Shown: in pieces, positions 36,352 through 48,545 of the stretch
Layout of the letters: every line of letters starts with the position of its first letter
Numbering within the stretch: position 1 is the stretch's first letter
Assembly (NCBI GenBank): GCA_003667245.1
Contig: RCNN01000502.1
Location: 1 to 64,000, forward strand
Reading direction: 5' to 3'
DNA: 64,000 nt
Source of the DNA: Heterostelium multicystogenum
Lineage: Eukaryota > Evosea > Eumycetozoa > Acytosteliales > Acytosteliaceae
Notes under the pieces: model-generated
Seen by the model: the letters and a program-made list of their open reading frames with translations, nothing else
Told to the model about the DNA's origin: nothing
The model's database searches: none
Position numbers and translations under genes: made by a program

Positions 36352-39300
36352 TTATTGTTTATTTTCATTTAAAAAATTGATTATATCTTTAAATGTTTTC
36401 AATCTGTTGGGTGGAGTTTTTTTAAAGTTGTTGTTGTTGATTGATGATGGTATTGGTTTAAAGGCTATGTTGGGTGAGAGATCTTGTTCTGGTAAAAGTG
36501 GCGAAAGTGGAGGTGTTTGGGTGATGTTGTGTTGGAGATAAAGTTGCTGGAGTTGTTGTTTATAGTAGAGTTTCACCAGTCTGGTATTTCTGAGAAGGAA
36601 TATGTGTTTTGAACGAATCAGTTTGTCCTGAGTTTCTTCGGAGAGTTCGGTTTTGGTAGAAGAATCGATTTGGCATTTCAAAGCGTTCGCTTAGCAGGTA
36701 TTTAAGATGGTCGCTGTGATCGAGCATACCAATGTCGCTACGCAATATCAGTGGTTGGTCTAGTCCAGAGTTGTCAAATTCAGTTCCGCTATTGTCATCG
36801 ATATCGCTGCTGTTGGTGGATGATGGAGTGGCTTGATCGGTATCTCTGTCCTTTTCTCTGTCTTTGGAGGTGGAGGGAGTGGAAGGTGGTTTGGATGAGC
36901 TACGACTCGAGGGAGCTTTGTTTCCAAGGTACTCTCTGCAGTTGGCTGATCCGCAGTAACAGCTTTGCTTCGACGATCCAACACGTTCATAGTTGTAGTC
37001 GAATGTCAGTTCTGTTCCCGCTTCAATATCCTTTAGTGCAAAAATTCCGATTCTAGTTTCGCCATCGACACTCCATTTCTGTGTTTCGCAATTAGGGTCG
37101 CAGGAATGGTTGATGAAGCGAGCGAGATTGCCTTTTCTTGAAGCATCCAATACTTCCTTGCTGTCGAGTGTGAGGAAGTAAAAATATTTCTCGCCGTCGG
37201 CTTCTCTCATTCTATCCATTGACTGAGAACGGCTAATGACTTCTCCGCAGTATTCAATGACAAATTGTTTAGCGCGAATTTTCTCTTTAGCCTTCAAACC
37301 CATCCCTTTTTCTTGGCATTGAATGGGGCAATTTGGGCGTATTCTTGACGTTGGAATCTTTGATTCTTGCACTTATCTCCTAATTTACAGTTGTTAGGTT
37401 CGCACTCAATGAACGATCTACGATTCAGACATTCGGGTCCGCAGTCACCGTTGTCGATCATGCTGCAATGGCATATGGCAATGTCATCTTCTTGTAGTGT
37501 TTTCTTTCTTCTCTCAGTATATATATCTAAGTGTAAGAATAGGAGTTGTTTAGTTAGGGTGTGGTCCACAGCTGTGGTAGAAGTACAAATACATACTTGT
37601 CTTTGTATATTTAAATGATTTTCCTCTTGCTTTCTGAATTAGGACAGCAATCTGTTGATAGCTAGCTCCATTTTCAATGCTCTCTTCAATCATCTTGATG
37701 GCCAATGGTTCTGATAGATTCTCGATGGAGTTATCTTCGGTCTTTGGCTTATTCTTCTTGGCATCTTCATTCTTTGCTGCCAGATATTTCATGATTCTCT
37801 CTCTTTCCTCTTCTCTTGTTTCATTCTTTGGAGGTGTTGCCAATGATGCTAATTTGCTGGATGTTTCCTTCTCTTTATCTTTTACGCTCGTAATATTGCT
37901 ATTTGATACTTTCTTTGAATCCAATGATGATAGTGATAGTTTCTTTGATGGTTGCATATTGCTGCTGTTACTATTACTTTTAAGTTTATCTGAGTTGCCT
38001 GTAGGTGAGGATATATCACTTCTTTTCTTTAATCTAGTTATCTTGTCATCTTTATCATTGCTACTAGTCTTTTCCTTACTTGATTGATGTTTTTCTCTTT
38101 CTTTCTCTCTAGTATCGTTTCTTTCCCTGTCTTGGATTCTATCTTTATCTTTTGAAGGCACTGCAGATTTCTCATCAGTTGGCTTTGGTACAGATGGTTT
38201 CTCTTTGTTTGAAATAGTTGGTTTTTCCTTCTCCTTATCCTTCTCTTTCTCTTTCTCTTTCTCTTTCTCTTTCTCTTTCTCTTTCTCTTTCTCTTTCTCC
38301 TTCTCCTTCTCCTTCTCTTTATCTTTTTCCTTTTCTTTGTTTATTGGTTTTGATTGTTTAGGAGTTTGGATTGTTGGAGTAGATGGTTTAGATGAGACTT
38401 TCGGAGTTGAAGAAGCTGATGACTTGGAGGTAGCTACATCTTTTTCTTTAGTTGGTGTCTTTCCATTCATTTCAGACTTTTTCTTTAGAGACGAAGCGGA
38501 GGAAGGTGCTTTTGAATTCGCAATTGATTTCTTTGTTTTCTTTTTCGAATCCACATCAGATAGATCACTTTCAGAGCTTGAGTCGCTACTGTTGTCGCTC
38601 CACGAAGAAGAATTATAATCACTGCTATCGCTGTAGCTGTCACTGGTATAGAATGAACCACTACTGTCGCTATCGCTATCTGAACTATCAGAATCACTTC
38701 CGAGAGTCTTTCTATTTTTAGATACAGTTTTGGTAACATTGGTGCTACCGTTTCCATTTGGTTTGCCATTGATATTCTTCTTCTTATTTACAACAGGTAA
38801 ATCAACAGAGCTTGGTGATGAAGATGGGGATCTTAAGGAGGTCGAGGGTTCGCTAGTTGCAGATTGGCTCGGGGTATGTTCGGTTTTTTTCTTTTTAAAG
38901 TCCTTACGGAGTGACATGAGTTCGGTTGCTCTATCTCTCTTGTGTGAGTTATCTGGTGTATTAGTGCTGCTACTGCTGTTGTTGTTGATGTTTGGTTTGT
39001 CGTTGTCATCGTATTTGGTATAAGTGGTGGTTGTAGTTGTGGTAGTTGCATAGTTATATTGCGAAGTTTGTTTTTCGTCCTTTTCTCTTTCCTTTTCCTT
39101 CAGCTTTTCTTTCTCTTTCTCTTTTTCTTTGTCTTTGGTATTCGCGTCTTTCTTGGAGTTGAAGCTATATAAATAAGTGGAGCTTGCGTTACTAATGCTG
39201 TTGGAGTTTGCGTTTGGTTTGTTGGGTGTGGATATCTCTGGCAATGAATAGGGAGTTGTATGTGCTGAGTAGAGTGCAGATGTTGATGGCGTAGAAATCA

Positions 39301-40147
39301 TTGAAGAGGGAGTTGGTAGCAGAGAGTGTGGCGATGAAGCATTGATTGGTCTATATGGATATTCATCAGTATTCGATGTCGATGTTGGGGGAAGGAGTCC
39401 TGGTCTTGTTGGATATGGACCAGGTCCATAGTGGTGAAGATGATCAGATTCACTGTTGTGTGGGGGGTATGGATAGTGGTGGCCGAGATGATCGCCGCCT
39501 CTGTAGCCGCGATAGTGATCGCCAGGGCCATTTCTTGATGGGTAGGGGTACTCGGACGATCTGTAGTAGGGACTATCACGCCCATAGTATCCATTGGCGG
39601 CGCCATATGAAGAGTTTCCTCCCTTGGCAATACCATATGAGTCGTGTGGACCGAATTGTCGTCTATCTCTATCTCTATCCCTATCTCTATGATGATAGGA
39701 GTGTCTATATCTCTCACGACTTCTACTTCTATCTCGATAATCTCTATCTCTGTGGTATCTTTCTCTACTCCTACTTCTATCTCTTTCTCTATCTCTATGG
39801 AAATCAAAGTCTCTATCTCTATCTCTGTCTCTGTCTCTATCTCTATCTCTATCGTCTAATCTACTCCAACTGCTTCTATCAGTTTCTTTGCTCGTCTTTG
39901 AGTCTATATCTCTGTTCTTATCATCATCTTTGTGGTGATATTTATCCAGAGAATGAGAAATACTATTTCTATTTCTACTTGAGCTCCTGCTTCTGCTATG
40001 CTTAAAATCGGCCGCAGAATCTTCTTTTGTATTGTCCTTTGTTGCAACAGATTTCCAAGTAGTATTATCGGATGCACTATCATCGATCATCGTATCATTT
40101 TCAGACTTACTGACAGTAACAGTTTCACCATTATCATGTTTACTCAT
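36352..40147 (-). CDS. AWS-SET-postSET histone methyltransferase (H3K36 type, SETD2/ASH1/NSD-like)
   Basis: 1,241 residues in two exons (40147-37597, 37526-36352), phase correct. The first 800 residues are disordered: Arg/Asp-Arg/Ser repeats (about 100-170), Tyr/Pro/Gly-rich, then poly-Ser and a Lys-Glu repeat (about 605-645). The catalytic part is ICHCSMIDNGDCGPECLNR (AWS), KGMGLKAKEKI, EYCGEVISR, the core ARFINHSCDPNCETQKW, ELTFDYNYE and the post-SET CYCGSANCREYLG. AWS plus this SET is the mark of H3K36 (or ASH1-type) enzymes. Frame breaks: a missing G near 37304 between AWS and SET, and one extra base near 36683. No PHD, PWWP or bromodomain is seen, so a SETD2-like role in transcription elongation is the best guess. 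The RS-rich arm may bind RNA or splicing factors. Confidence 0.87.
38222..38334. repeat. Lys-Glu coding microsatellite (TTCTCT)n
   Basis: About 18 hexamer units of TTCTCT/TTCTCC on the plus strand, read as alternating Lys-Glu on the minus strand in the SET gene. Prone to slippage. Confidence 0.85.
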
Positions 40148-40989
40148 AACTTCTTATATTTATAAGCTTGCTACTCTATCTAATTATATAAATTGAATAC
40201 ATGTAATCAACAACAACCACAACAACCTATTCTATCTTCTCATACAATAATATCAATACTATCTATACCTATCTATCTTATTTATGTATGTAATCTATGT
40301 TAACAAATGAAATTAGTACAAAGATAAAATTTTACAGAATTTGAGTTTGGGTGTGTTAGTTATGTGATAGTATACTTAATTTCTAGTGTGAGAAGTGTTA
40401 CGTGGTAGGAGTATAGCTATGTGTGACTGACGAAATGCTGACTTTGTACTCAAATTAAGTCGTCGTTTGACTGGTTGTTGGTCATTAAAGCAGGAAGTTG
40501 GACCCTTGACAAGCTCAATTCAACCAACCGCCTTTTTGAAAAAATAAAAAACGTTCACTATTTTAAAAAAAATTTCACCCTTCCTAGATCTTCCAATGCA
40601 TACAAAACTATATATCTATGTAAATCAATAAGACATCTCTTTAAATATCATAATCAAAGTGCAACACATGAAAATTGAGTGTTTGGACATGAATTGAAAA
40701 ACTCAAATCACAACTGTAGAAGATAGATTCAGAAAAAGACAAAGTTTTCTAAATGGAATATCATGGAAATCTTTATTCTGGTATTCATCTATAACGTTCA
40801 TTAATGTACTTGGGAATGTACACAAGTCGAAATAATCAGTTTGTAGAGAACAAATTGCATTTGAATCGGAATGGTATCAAACATTGATTCCTTTCTTAAT
40901 ATTAATTAGATTCACAAATTACTGGGATTTATTATTATTGAATTTTACATTTTATTAATATAAATAAAAAATGTTGATTGAAGATTGGA
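40148..40989. other. Intergenic region without a supported gene
   Basis: About 840 bp between the SET gene promoter (right side of that gene) and the 3' end of the coiled-coil gene. One open frame at 40475-40678 (+) lacks an ATG and any motif. A/T-rich otherwise. Confidence 0.4.
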
Positions 40990-43085
40990 TTACTGAGTTG
41001 GTGATTCAGCTTGGTTTTTGGATTGATCAATATTTTGTGGTGATTCAGAAGGAGATTGAGGTTCTTCACTCAATATTTTCTCTGAAGTAACTTGTGCCCT
41101 AGTTGGCAATGGTCCTTCGTTAGATAATTTCTCGTCATTACGAGTTGATTCTTCACGTGGTTTCTCAATAATTTGTTCATTGGATGTATCTGAACCCTGT
41201 TTAGGGGATTGAGAAAAATCACCTTTTTCGAATGTGGAATGGGAGCTTGACTCTGAAGAATCCTTGTCACCCCCAAACGATTCCAAGAACTGTTTAATGC
41301 GAGACTTGATTTTGTCAATTGTTTCGAAACTTGGATCATTTTCCGACAAAATATTGGCCACTGTCAGAAGTCTTTTTGCTTCTCTTTCCAATTCGATGAT
41401 TTTTATATCACTAATTTTCTGGCGATGTTCAATATCTCTAACTTCCTCCTATAAGATTAAAATTGTTTAATTAGAATCACATATTATTTAAAGAATATTG
41501 AAATACCTACAAAGAATGTTATTCTGGTTTGGATATAGTCCAAAACTAATTTCTTATAGTTTTTCAGAGAGAAGGTGAATCCACGATCGAATTTATCAAC
41601 AAGTTCATATACTCCTACAGCCAATTCATACTTTGATTTGACCAATTCATAATCCTTACGAAGTTGTAACTCTGAGCGATCCTCTCTTTGCAACTCTTCG
41701 AGTTTCTTGTTGTTAAGTTGAATTTGTTCATCAAGAATCCAGTTGTCCTTCTTAAGACTTTCGACTTGTGCTACAAGATCTCTAATTTGGAGGTTGTTCT
41801 TTCTAATCATTTCAGAATCTCTTTTAACTGCTTCAGTAAGTTGGTGCTGAGTAGTTTGTTTTTCAGTGATTACATTTGAGAGATCAGTGTATACAGTTTC
41901 TATATTCTTGCTAAGAGTCTCTTTTTCAGATGCCCAATAAGAGACAATATTGTGAATTACACCCTGCAGCTTTCTCTTTGTAATCATTTCCGCTTCGAAT
42001 CTACTGAAATCAATTTTACTATAATTCTGAGCATCAAATTTAGTATTGTTTCTAAATACAAAAAAATTATTATACAAACCTTGGTTTGGAAAATAGCCTC
42101 ACGGAATGTATATTCCTGTTCTTTAGTCAGAATCTTTTTGTTGATACTTAACATATTACATATGTTTTCATAATCATATCCTGGTATTAATGTTACTGAC
42201 AATAATTCACTAAATGCACGAGCTTCCTCTGCATCAATAGGAGAGTCCATTATCTATATTCAACTTTATCATTAGTAGCTATTTGCTTTTTAAAGTCGAA
42301 TTTTTACTTACAGACAGAGAGGAAATTTCAATCATATTATTGGAATTTACCATATCTACTAAGGTAGGATCCCTTTGAATTAATTTGGACCAGTATCTCC
42401 AGTGCTTTGATCTTTCTTCCGACTTGTTCTCGATATCCTTTATATGTCTTTTTAAGATCTTTTCTTTGTCAGAGTATGTGTCCAATACCTCATGGAGTTG
42501 CTCGACTATATTATCAAAGTAGGATGGAACTTGATACTCTTGACCAATCACATCGCTCTGACTTTGAAGACTTTTGTAAAGAGCAGTAAATGAATCAACA
42601 TTGATTTTGAGGTCCTTTGCCATTTTATCAAGCTTCTCTTTTTGAGCCGAGAAGGCTTTTTCATCTTGATTCTAATATACTCAAGAAGTTAGATGATATA
42701 ATGATATGATATCAATATTTATAATTACCTTTCTTTTGAAGAAACTAAAAACTCCTGAAGATTCATTGGATTTAGTCTTTCTCTTGATAACACCACTGGA
42801 TCTCAAAGGTTCTTCGTCATGGCCTGGCTCCAATTCTTGGGTCTCTACATTTGAGAATACACCGACACCTTCACTGAATTTTGACATTAACAAAAGCTCC
42901 TCGCCTTGGTCTTCCCCATTTTTCTTTAATGGTTGGTTTTGAGTGGAAGTTGTGGTGGTTGAGGTTTGTTCTTTGGTTTCATGTTGAAAACTCTTGACAT
43001 CACCACCACTAGAGTTGTCTTGCTGAGTTTCAAACTGGGTGGTGTGTTCTTGACTGACTTGTTTGGGTTGAATTGCTTCAGACAT
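40990..43085 (-). CDS. Coiled-coil protein of unknown function
   Basis: 621 residues, five exons (43085-42729, 42671-42312, 42253-42080, 42026-41511, 41448-40990), every junction in phase and no frame break. The N-terminal 120 residues are Gln/Thr/Glu-rich and disordered. The centre (about 125-500) is helical and heptad-rich (for example EQLHEVLDTYSDKEKILKRHI; then QIRDLVAQVESLKKDNWILDEQIQLNN). The C-terminus is Ser/Pro/Glu-rich. The length and spacing of the helices could suit a BAR/sorting-nexin-like dimer, but no PX domain or BAR signature is certain. The intron 3 acceptor is the CAG at 42027-42029, 53 nt from the donor. Confidence 0.65.
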
Positions 43086-44018
43086 TGTTGTTGTTGTTGT
43101 TTTGGTTTATTAAAGATTACTATTTAATTATTATATCCGATACTATATGTATTTATAATTATTTATCAATGAAATAGATAATAAATGATAGGCTAGTATT
43201 TATAGTCGACCTACTAGCTGAATTGACAATTCATATTAATCCTTTTATAACATGATGCAAACATGGTGGATCTATTGGTATTGAATTGAGTAATTTCTGT
43301 CAACCTATTTTGCTTGATGTACTATTCTAATAAAATACAATTCCTATTGATGTCTTTCTTTAGAATGGGGTGAATTAATCATCTTTTATGTTACTTGTTT
43401 TGATGATTCCAATGATAAATATAAGTTCATGGTGTTTATTGAAAGTAACATTTACCAAAATAAGGAATAATATTGGTTGTTTTTGTTTTTCAAAGAAAAA
43501 TATCATCAATGATAGTGGTTGTTCTTTCATGTTCATCAATATTTTTAAATATTGAATAGTAAAGAAATTACTATTGTAGTCCACTCTTACCATATTTAGT
43601 TATATTTTTACTAATCATATCTCTAATCCCAACAGAAAGTCAGACTCATTAGCATCGAACCATTTGTAGGAGTATTCACTTTGCTTGCTCGAAGGGTTCA
43701 TTTGCCTAAACATGGATAACAATAGTATGATAGGGATAAAATTAATTCATTCTAAGTTCTATTGTACTTTCTTATCTGTAAGCCAATTGAGAGGATTATG
43801 AATGTTATTTGCCATTAGATGGATAGAAATGACTCGATAGTTGGTGTGTTGGATTGATTTGGTAATAAGATATCTTATCTATTAAATTGGTTTTTTTTTA
43901 AAGTATTTCTTTTGATCTTAACCAAATTTTTATTATTATTATTATGTTTGGTGGACATGTTGTGTATTAAATATTATTTCTTATTGATATTGATATTGAA
44001 GTCTAATGATATCATCCT
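43086..44018. other. AT-rich spacer
   Basis: About 930 bp upstream of the coiled-coil gene and downstream of the first ALYREF-like gene. Minus-strand frame 43375-43593 is A/T-driven without motifs. Nothing else seen. Confidence 0.4.
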
Positions 44019-45112
44019 TTAAAAATCACGCTCAACTCTAATCTTATTCTTATCAATCATAGCTCCATTGAAATGTCTGACTGCATTAACTGCATCGTTC
44101 TCCTGATAATATATTAAATAAGCTGTTCCCATTGATCTACCACTTCTATCATATTGCATTCTAACCTCCTTTACTTCACCTGCTTTGTTGAAAATTGACT
44201 GCGGTTGTTTTGTGGATAAATGAGTTAGTAAGTTATTGCAAGTGTCTATCCAATGTTTAGTTCAATTGCCAAAACAAGTTATGTTACCTTTAGATTCTCC
44301 TCGGTAACATCGTATCCAAAGTTGAAAATCTTCAATCTATATCCACTAAAATATTGTCTTGGTACGGGGCTTCTGTTCTCAAAGAGACTGGTTCTCAATC
44401 TGTTGTCTTCATGATTTGGATTTCTGCTTCTGAGGAACGATGAGCTGGTTGGAGATGAGCTAAAACCTCTGGGTTGTGGTCCATTGTGTATATGATAATG
44501 GTTTACATTGTTGTCGTAATTGTCTTCGTAGCTATCATCTTCGAATCTGTCTACATGGCTGCTCTCTCTTCTTCGAATCACACTTCCATTACCACCTCTA
44601 ATTGACTTGTTTACTATCAGAGATGAATCTCTATCACCTCTGTGAGGTGATTTTCTGAGCAATGGTGCACTACCACCACCCAATCTCTTTGGGGATTTCT
44701 TGTCGACGCTGTTGGGCTTATATAGGTTATTCTCTGTAGTAATTCTAATTTCAGAGGGCTTAAGGTTTTTAAGCTTAGCAGCAGCAGCTACCTTCTTTCC
44801 ATCTTTGTTAGGTATAGTGATCTTTAAACTAAGTATATCGTCATCTTTAGGTGCTTTAGTTTGTTTCTTTGGTTTGGTTGGTTTTACTGTTTTTTACAGA
44901 AGGCTAAAGGAGTTGAGAGGTAAGCAATCATCAAACGACAGGTCAGTCATTGTTCAATAATAAAGTCACTACACTAGAAGCGTATCATAGTTGTAGTAAT
45001 CGTCTTTGTTATCTTCATACTTTTACTTTTTTAGATAAAGCTGATTTACCTTTACCTAACTGTTTTTTCTTTTAATGACATCTGATAAGCTTAACTTGAT
45101 ATTGTCTGACAT
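44019..45112 (-). CDS. ALYREF-like mRNA export adaptor (UBM + RRM), copy 1
   Basis: About 278 residues, exons 45112-45056 (most likely), 44886-44288 and 44198-44019. It starts MSDNIKLSLSDVIKRKK, the N-terminal UAP56-binding motif of ALY/REF. A basic Arg/Ser-rich middle follows (RGGNGSVIRRRESS), then a C-terminal RRM: RLKIFNFGYDVTEENLKSIF, EVKEVRMQYDRSGRSMGTAYL and AMIDKNKIRVE. Exon 1 needs one more A in the run at 45063-45068 and a donor after QLG (GTAAAG at 45055) to keep phase. Other donors give stops or wrong phase, so the first junction is tentative. Role by family: couples spliced mRNA to UAP56 and NXF1. A second gene of the same type lies 360 bp upstream on the same strand. Confidence 0.8.
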
Positions 45113-45470
45113 CTTTATACAATGAATAATATTGATTTAATATGACAACAAATAACAGTCTTTATTTATATAAATATATATATTAACAAATCTAATGTTT
45201 TTGTTTGTTGTTATCTTAGATAAATACACAGGAACTAGGATTTTTTAAAAAAGTAAAAAATTGTGCTTGACTCAGATCTTTTGCAAATTGAACTAACGAC
45301 TTTTCAACATATTATTAATTATAGTAACGCTTATGTATAAATATATAGTTTCTGTTCAAAGATAGTATGTGACATTGAATTGTTTAATTGTATCATAACT
45401 ATGGTCTATTTATTGGTGGATAGGTTTGGGTTGGAATGTTGTTAAACTTTTCTTCTCTAGATTGGTTCGT
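45113..45470. other. Spacer between the two ALYREF-like genes
   Basis: About 360 bp of AT-rich DNA, promoter of copy 1 and 3' flank of copy 2. A tRNA-like TTGAACTAACGAC (about 45289) has no folding partner. No gene. Confidence 0.4.
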
Positions 45471-46378
45471 TTAGTTGACCATTGCGTCACCTGCATCATC
45501 GGAGATTGGTGATGTAATTGTTGTTGTAGTTGTAGTGGTTGTTGTGGTGGTTGTGGTGAGTGGTGATAATTGCTTGTTCATTTCCAATGATATTTTTAGA
45601 TCTGCTCCATCAATTGGAACACCATTGAATCTGTCGATGGCAGTCAAAGCATCGATACGACGACGATATGTGACGATGGCTTCGACTGGAGTGAGATGGG
45701 TGAGCAAGTCAACGTCTTTAAGTTTACCAATAACACTGAATACCTTGGTCAAATCGCTCTGTGTGACGGAGGGTGCAATGTTTGTTACTCTCAAGGTGAC
45801 TCCTCCTTCGTCTTCACGCTCTTTCTTCTCGACTTGACTGTAGTCTCTGATTCCTCTGGAATCAAAACAAAGAATGGTCGATATTCTTTGCCAAGTTTCT
45901 CTTCTTATTCAACAAAGCTTGGTTCTTATAATCGTTTCTGTAGTTGCTTTGGTGGTGATTGTAGTGGTGGTTTTGGTGTTGTCTAAAGTGTTGTTCATTC
46001 TTTATAGTTATAGTTATTCCTTCGCCGTGACTTTTGCTCTAGATTGATCAAAGCCGTCATTAATACACGCAATACGGGTGTTATGACACTCTATGTCAGC
46101 GGTGTCTTCCCAGCAGCTTGTCACAAGCCAGCTATGGCATTACATACATGATGATGGTGGTGATTCTTGAAATGGCCATCCTTCTTTTTTACATATAATT
46201 GATCGTTGTGCTTTGATTTAAAGGCTTTCTTTTTCGAATTGATGATATCGCTTAGACTCGACTCCAAGGCGAGTGATTTTTTTGCCTTTGGTGATGGAGC
46301 AGACTCACCAACAGCGGCAGGCTTTGACTTCTTTTGTTTTCTTTGGGATTGAATTATAGAATCTAAAGATTGATCCAT
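45471..46378 (-). CDS. ALYREF-like mRNA export adaptor with two UBM-like motifs, copy 2
   Basis: 252 residues, exons 46378-46148 and 45999-45471. The N-terminus MDQSLDSIIQSQRKQKK is a UAP56-binding motif. A second similar motif, SSLSDIINSKKK, follows at about residues 40-52. Then a basic His-rich linker, and an RRM from about residue 135: LRVTNIAPSVTQSDLTKVF, KDVDLLT, EAIVTYRRRIDALTAIDRFNG. The tail is poly-Thr. A TTTT at about 45862-45865 should be TTT to keep the frame (SLFDSRGIRDYSQVEKKE). Its RRM is only distantly like that of copy 1, so the pair is an old duplication. Both are transcribed leftward. Confidence 0.75.
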
Positions 46379-46693
46379 TGATTTGCTCTATTGCTACTTT
46401 TATTCTATACTACTACTCTACTATATTCTACAATTACAATGTTTATCCTACTAACAATCCAATATATATATATATATTATATTATTGAGATATTACTCTT
46501 TTTTGAGAGATGATAAAATAAAAAATAATGATTCTATTTTTTGAATATGATTTTGTTTTTTATTGAAATAAATATTAATAGGTTGTCCAACAGCTGAGGT
46601 GTAAGGTGGGTGAAATTTGGGTGCAATGCAACCCGATGCAATTCAACTTTGATAAGTTTGTCCATTAGAGCACGCGTGCTTTATTTAGTTATT
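46379..46693. other. Spacer
   Basis: AT-rich promoter side of ALYREF-like copy 2 and 3' side of the GTPase gene. A (TA)n tract at 46463-46482. No gene. Confidence 0.4.
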
Positions 46694-47426
46694 TTATTTA
46701 TTACTGATTATTGTGTGACACTGGGACAACCAACTCATTAGTTCGGGAATACCTTGGCGCTTGACAGATGACACCATTAATACATCGATGATACGAGGAG
46801 ACTGCTCGTTTAGTCCAAGCATATAATTGCCTAAATCCAGTGATTGAATCAACTGATCTCTTGTGAATCCCTATCGAAGTGAATACATTCGATTAGTAAT
46901 TGAAAGTTTGAAGTCTATAAAGCTTTAGATTGATATCACATACAGGTCTATCAATTTTTACTACCAACTATCAGCATTGGTGCACCATTAGTATATTCCA
47001 ATGCATCGTGAAGCTCAGCCTTTGCCTCACCAATGGTGTTACTATCAGTTGTGTCAACCATAAATATAACAATCAAATTTGATGAGTCGGAACCACCGGT
47101 GTAGTTTTTTCCACAAAGCTCTGAGACCTTGTTGGCCACCCAAATCCCATGCCTTAAATGTTATATTTGATGTAACCTATAGATTATAGCGACCTCAGGT
47201 AATGAGTATTGATGTTTTGTTTGTGTTTGATTGGCATTGATAAACATACGATTTGATCTGAATGAGGTCTTTGGGTTGGAAAGTGTACTTTCAATATATC
47301 CTTTGATAAAAGCTGTAGGAGCGTGGTCTTTCCTGCATTTCCAAGTCCAATGATAACCAGTGAACCTTCCTTCTTTAAGAAGCCCAACCAATTTAGAAAT
47401 GCTGCAAACCAATCGAATAAAAACAT
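46694..47426 (-). CDS. SAR1/ARF-family small GTPase
   Basis: 194 residues, exons 47426-47250, 47176-46944 and 46870-46694, in phase after removing one A near 47106 and one near 46957. The N-terminus MFLFDWFAAFLNWLGFLKKEG and VHFPTQRPHSDQ are SAR1-like; the G3 box WDLGGQ is ARF-like. P-loop GLGNAGKTT; G4 reads GSKID where NKxD is usual; G5 SVKRQG. So it is a divergent SAR1/ARL. By family it would work in COPII budding or a related membrane step, but the changed G1 (Asp to Gly) and G4 (Asn to Ser) positions could alter nucleotide binding. No N-terminal myristoylation Gly, as in SAR1. Confidence 0.8.
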
Positions 47427-48204
47427 TTTATTATATATATTGTATATGAATATGTAAGGTACACAAATAACTTATTGGCTAGATAACTATTGAATAATCT
47501 TGACTTGATTTGAATATTAATAACAGTGACAATTTAACTTGCAAGTTATAAATAATCTCTTGTTTTTATTTTACTTTGAAATTTAATATAAAACACTGAT
47601 CTTGAATAAAAGTCTGACTTGACCAATCAATTAATATTTATATATTTTGTTTTTGTGTAGTTTAGATTTAGATTAAAAGATAGGAATGGATCATGCAACG
47701 TTGGTAAAAGCAACGCAAACCAAAGTAATGATTCACAACTACCAACAACCAACAACCTACAAATAAATCAACAACGATACTATATTCAGTAAATGTTATC
47801 GGATCTCCACTTTAAAGATAATAGCACTGAAATATGATAGTATTGTGTCGTAGAGTAGTAGTAGTAATAATAGGAAAGTAGAATACACAAGTTGCATAGT
47901 TTCTCACCTGTGAGTCATTGGAGGATGTATCATGAAAAATGCAGAAGTGCTTTACCATAAAAACTCAATATTATGAATAATAAAGCTAACCCTATGTTGA
48001 CTCACACCTTATGAGTCACACCATATTTAATAATAATATAGTTCAGCATTCATTTCATTTTAATGAAGCACCATAACCACCTACACCATATCATTTGTTT
48101 TACTAGTATGGATCTTATCTGTCACTAAATCCTGTTATTATTATTATCATTCGTTTAAAACCAAAGTTTGTAACTAATTTTAAACAAATAATCTTATATT
48201 CATG
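47427..48204. other. AT-rich spacer
   Basis: About 780 bp upstream of the GTPase gene. Only A/T and ACA/CAA repeats; a TAG/GTA repeat at 47858-47880. No gene recognised. Confidence 0.35.
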
Positions 48205-48386
48205 TTATTGAATGATTGAATGAATTGATTTTCTAATCCTATATTGACAAAATGAAATGATAATAATTTATACAGATTGATAAATGTAATCATAGAAGAA
48301 TACTTAAGATGGAAGGTTTTGTCTAGACGAAACATAACCTTTGGTCCAAATCTAACTGTAGTGTCGTTATATGGAACCACATCCAT
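48205..48386 (-). CDS. Possible 38-residue basic microprotein
   Basis: ATG at 48384-48386; exon 1 48386-48304 and exon 2 48238-48205, separated by a 65-nt GTATTC...TAG intron in phase. Exon 1 has balanced codons unlike the surrounding A/T DNA (MDVVPYNDTTVRFGPKVMF). If not spliced, the frame runs to 48180. No homologue is recognised. It is divergent from the small membrane protein gene that starts 160 bp away. Confidence 0.3.
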
Positions 48387-48545
48387 TTTAAAAAAATAAA
48401 ATAAATTAAAATTAATTTGTTTGGGGACACAATAATAATCAGACGATTTTATGCCAAAAAAACTTTAAAGTAACATTGCTGATTTTAGGTTATTGTAATA
48501 ACATTGGTCCAATCAAACAAACACCTAAACATATAATTAGAAATC

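Noticed and set aside
38205..38618. Plus-strand ORF with Phe-Ser repeats
   Set aside because: Antisense of the Lys-Glu repeat in the SET gene.
40475..40678. 67-codon open frame
   Set aside because: No ATG start, no motif, A/T-driven; no splice partners found.
43640..43670. Sequence with ATCGAACC resembling a tRNA 3' half (minus strand)
   Set aside because: No matching stem on either side and no A box.
45475..45837. Plus-strand ORF with poly-Val
   Set aside because: Antisense of the poly-Thr tail and RRM of the ALYREF-like gene.
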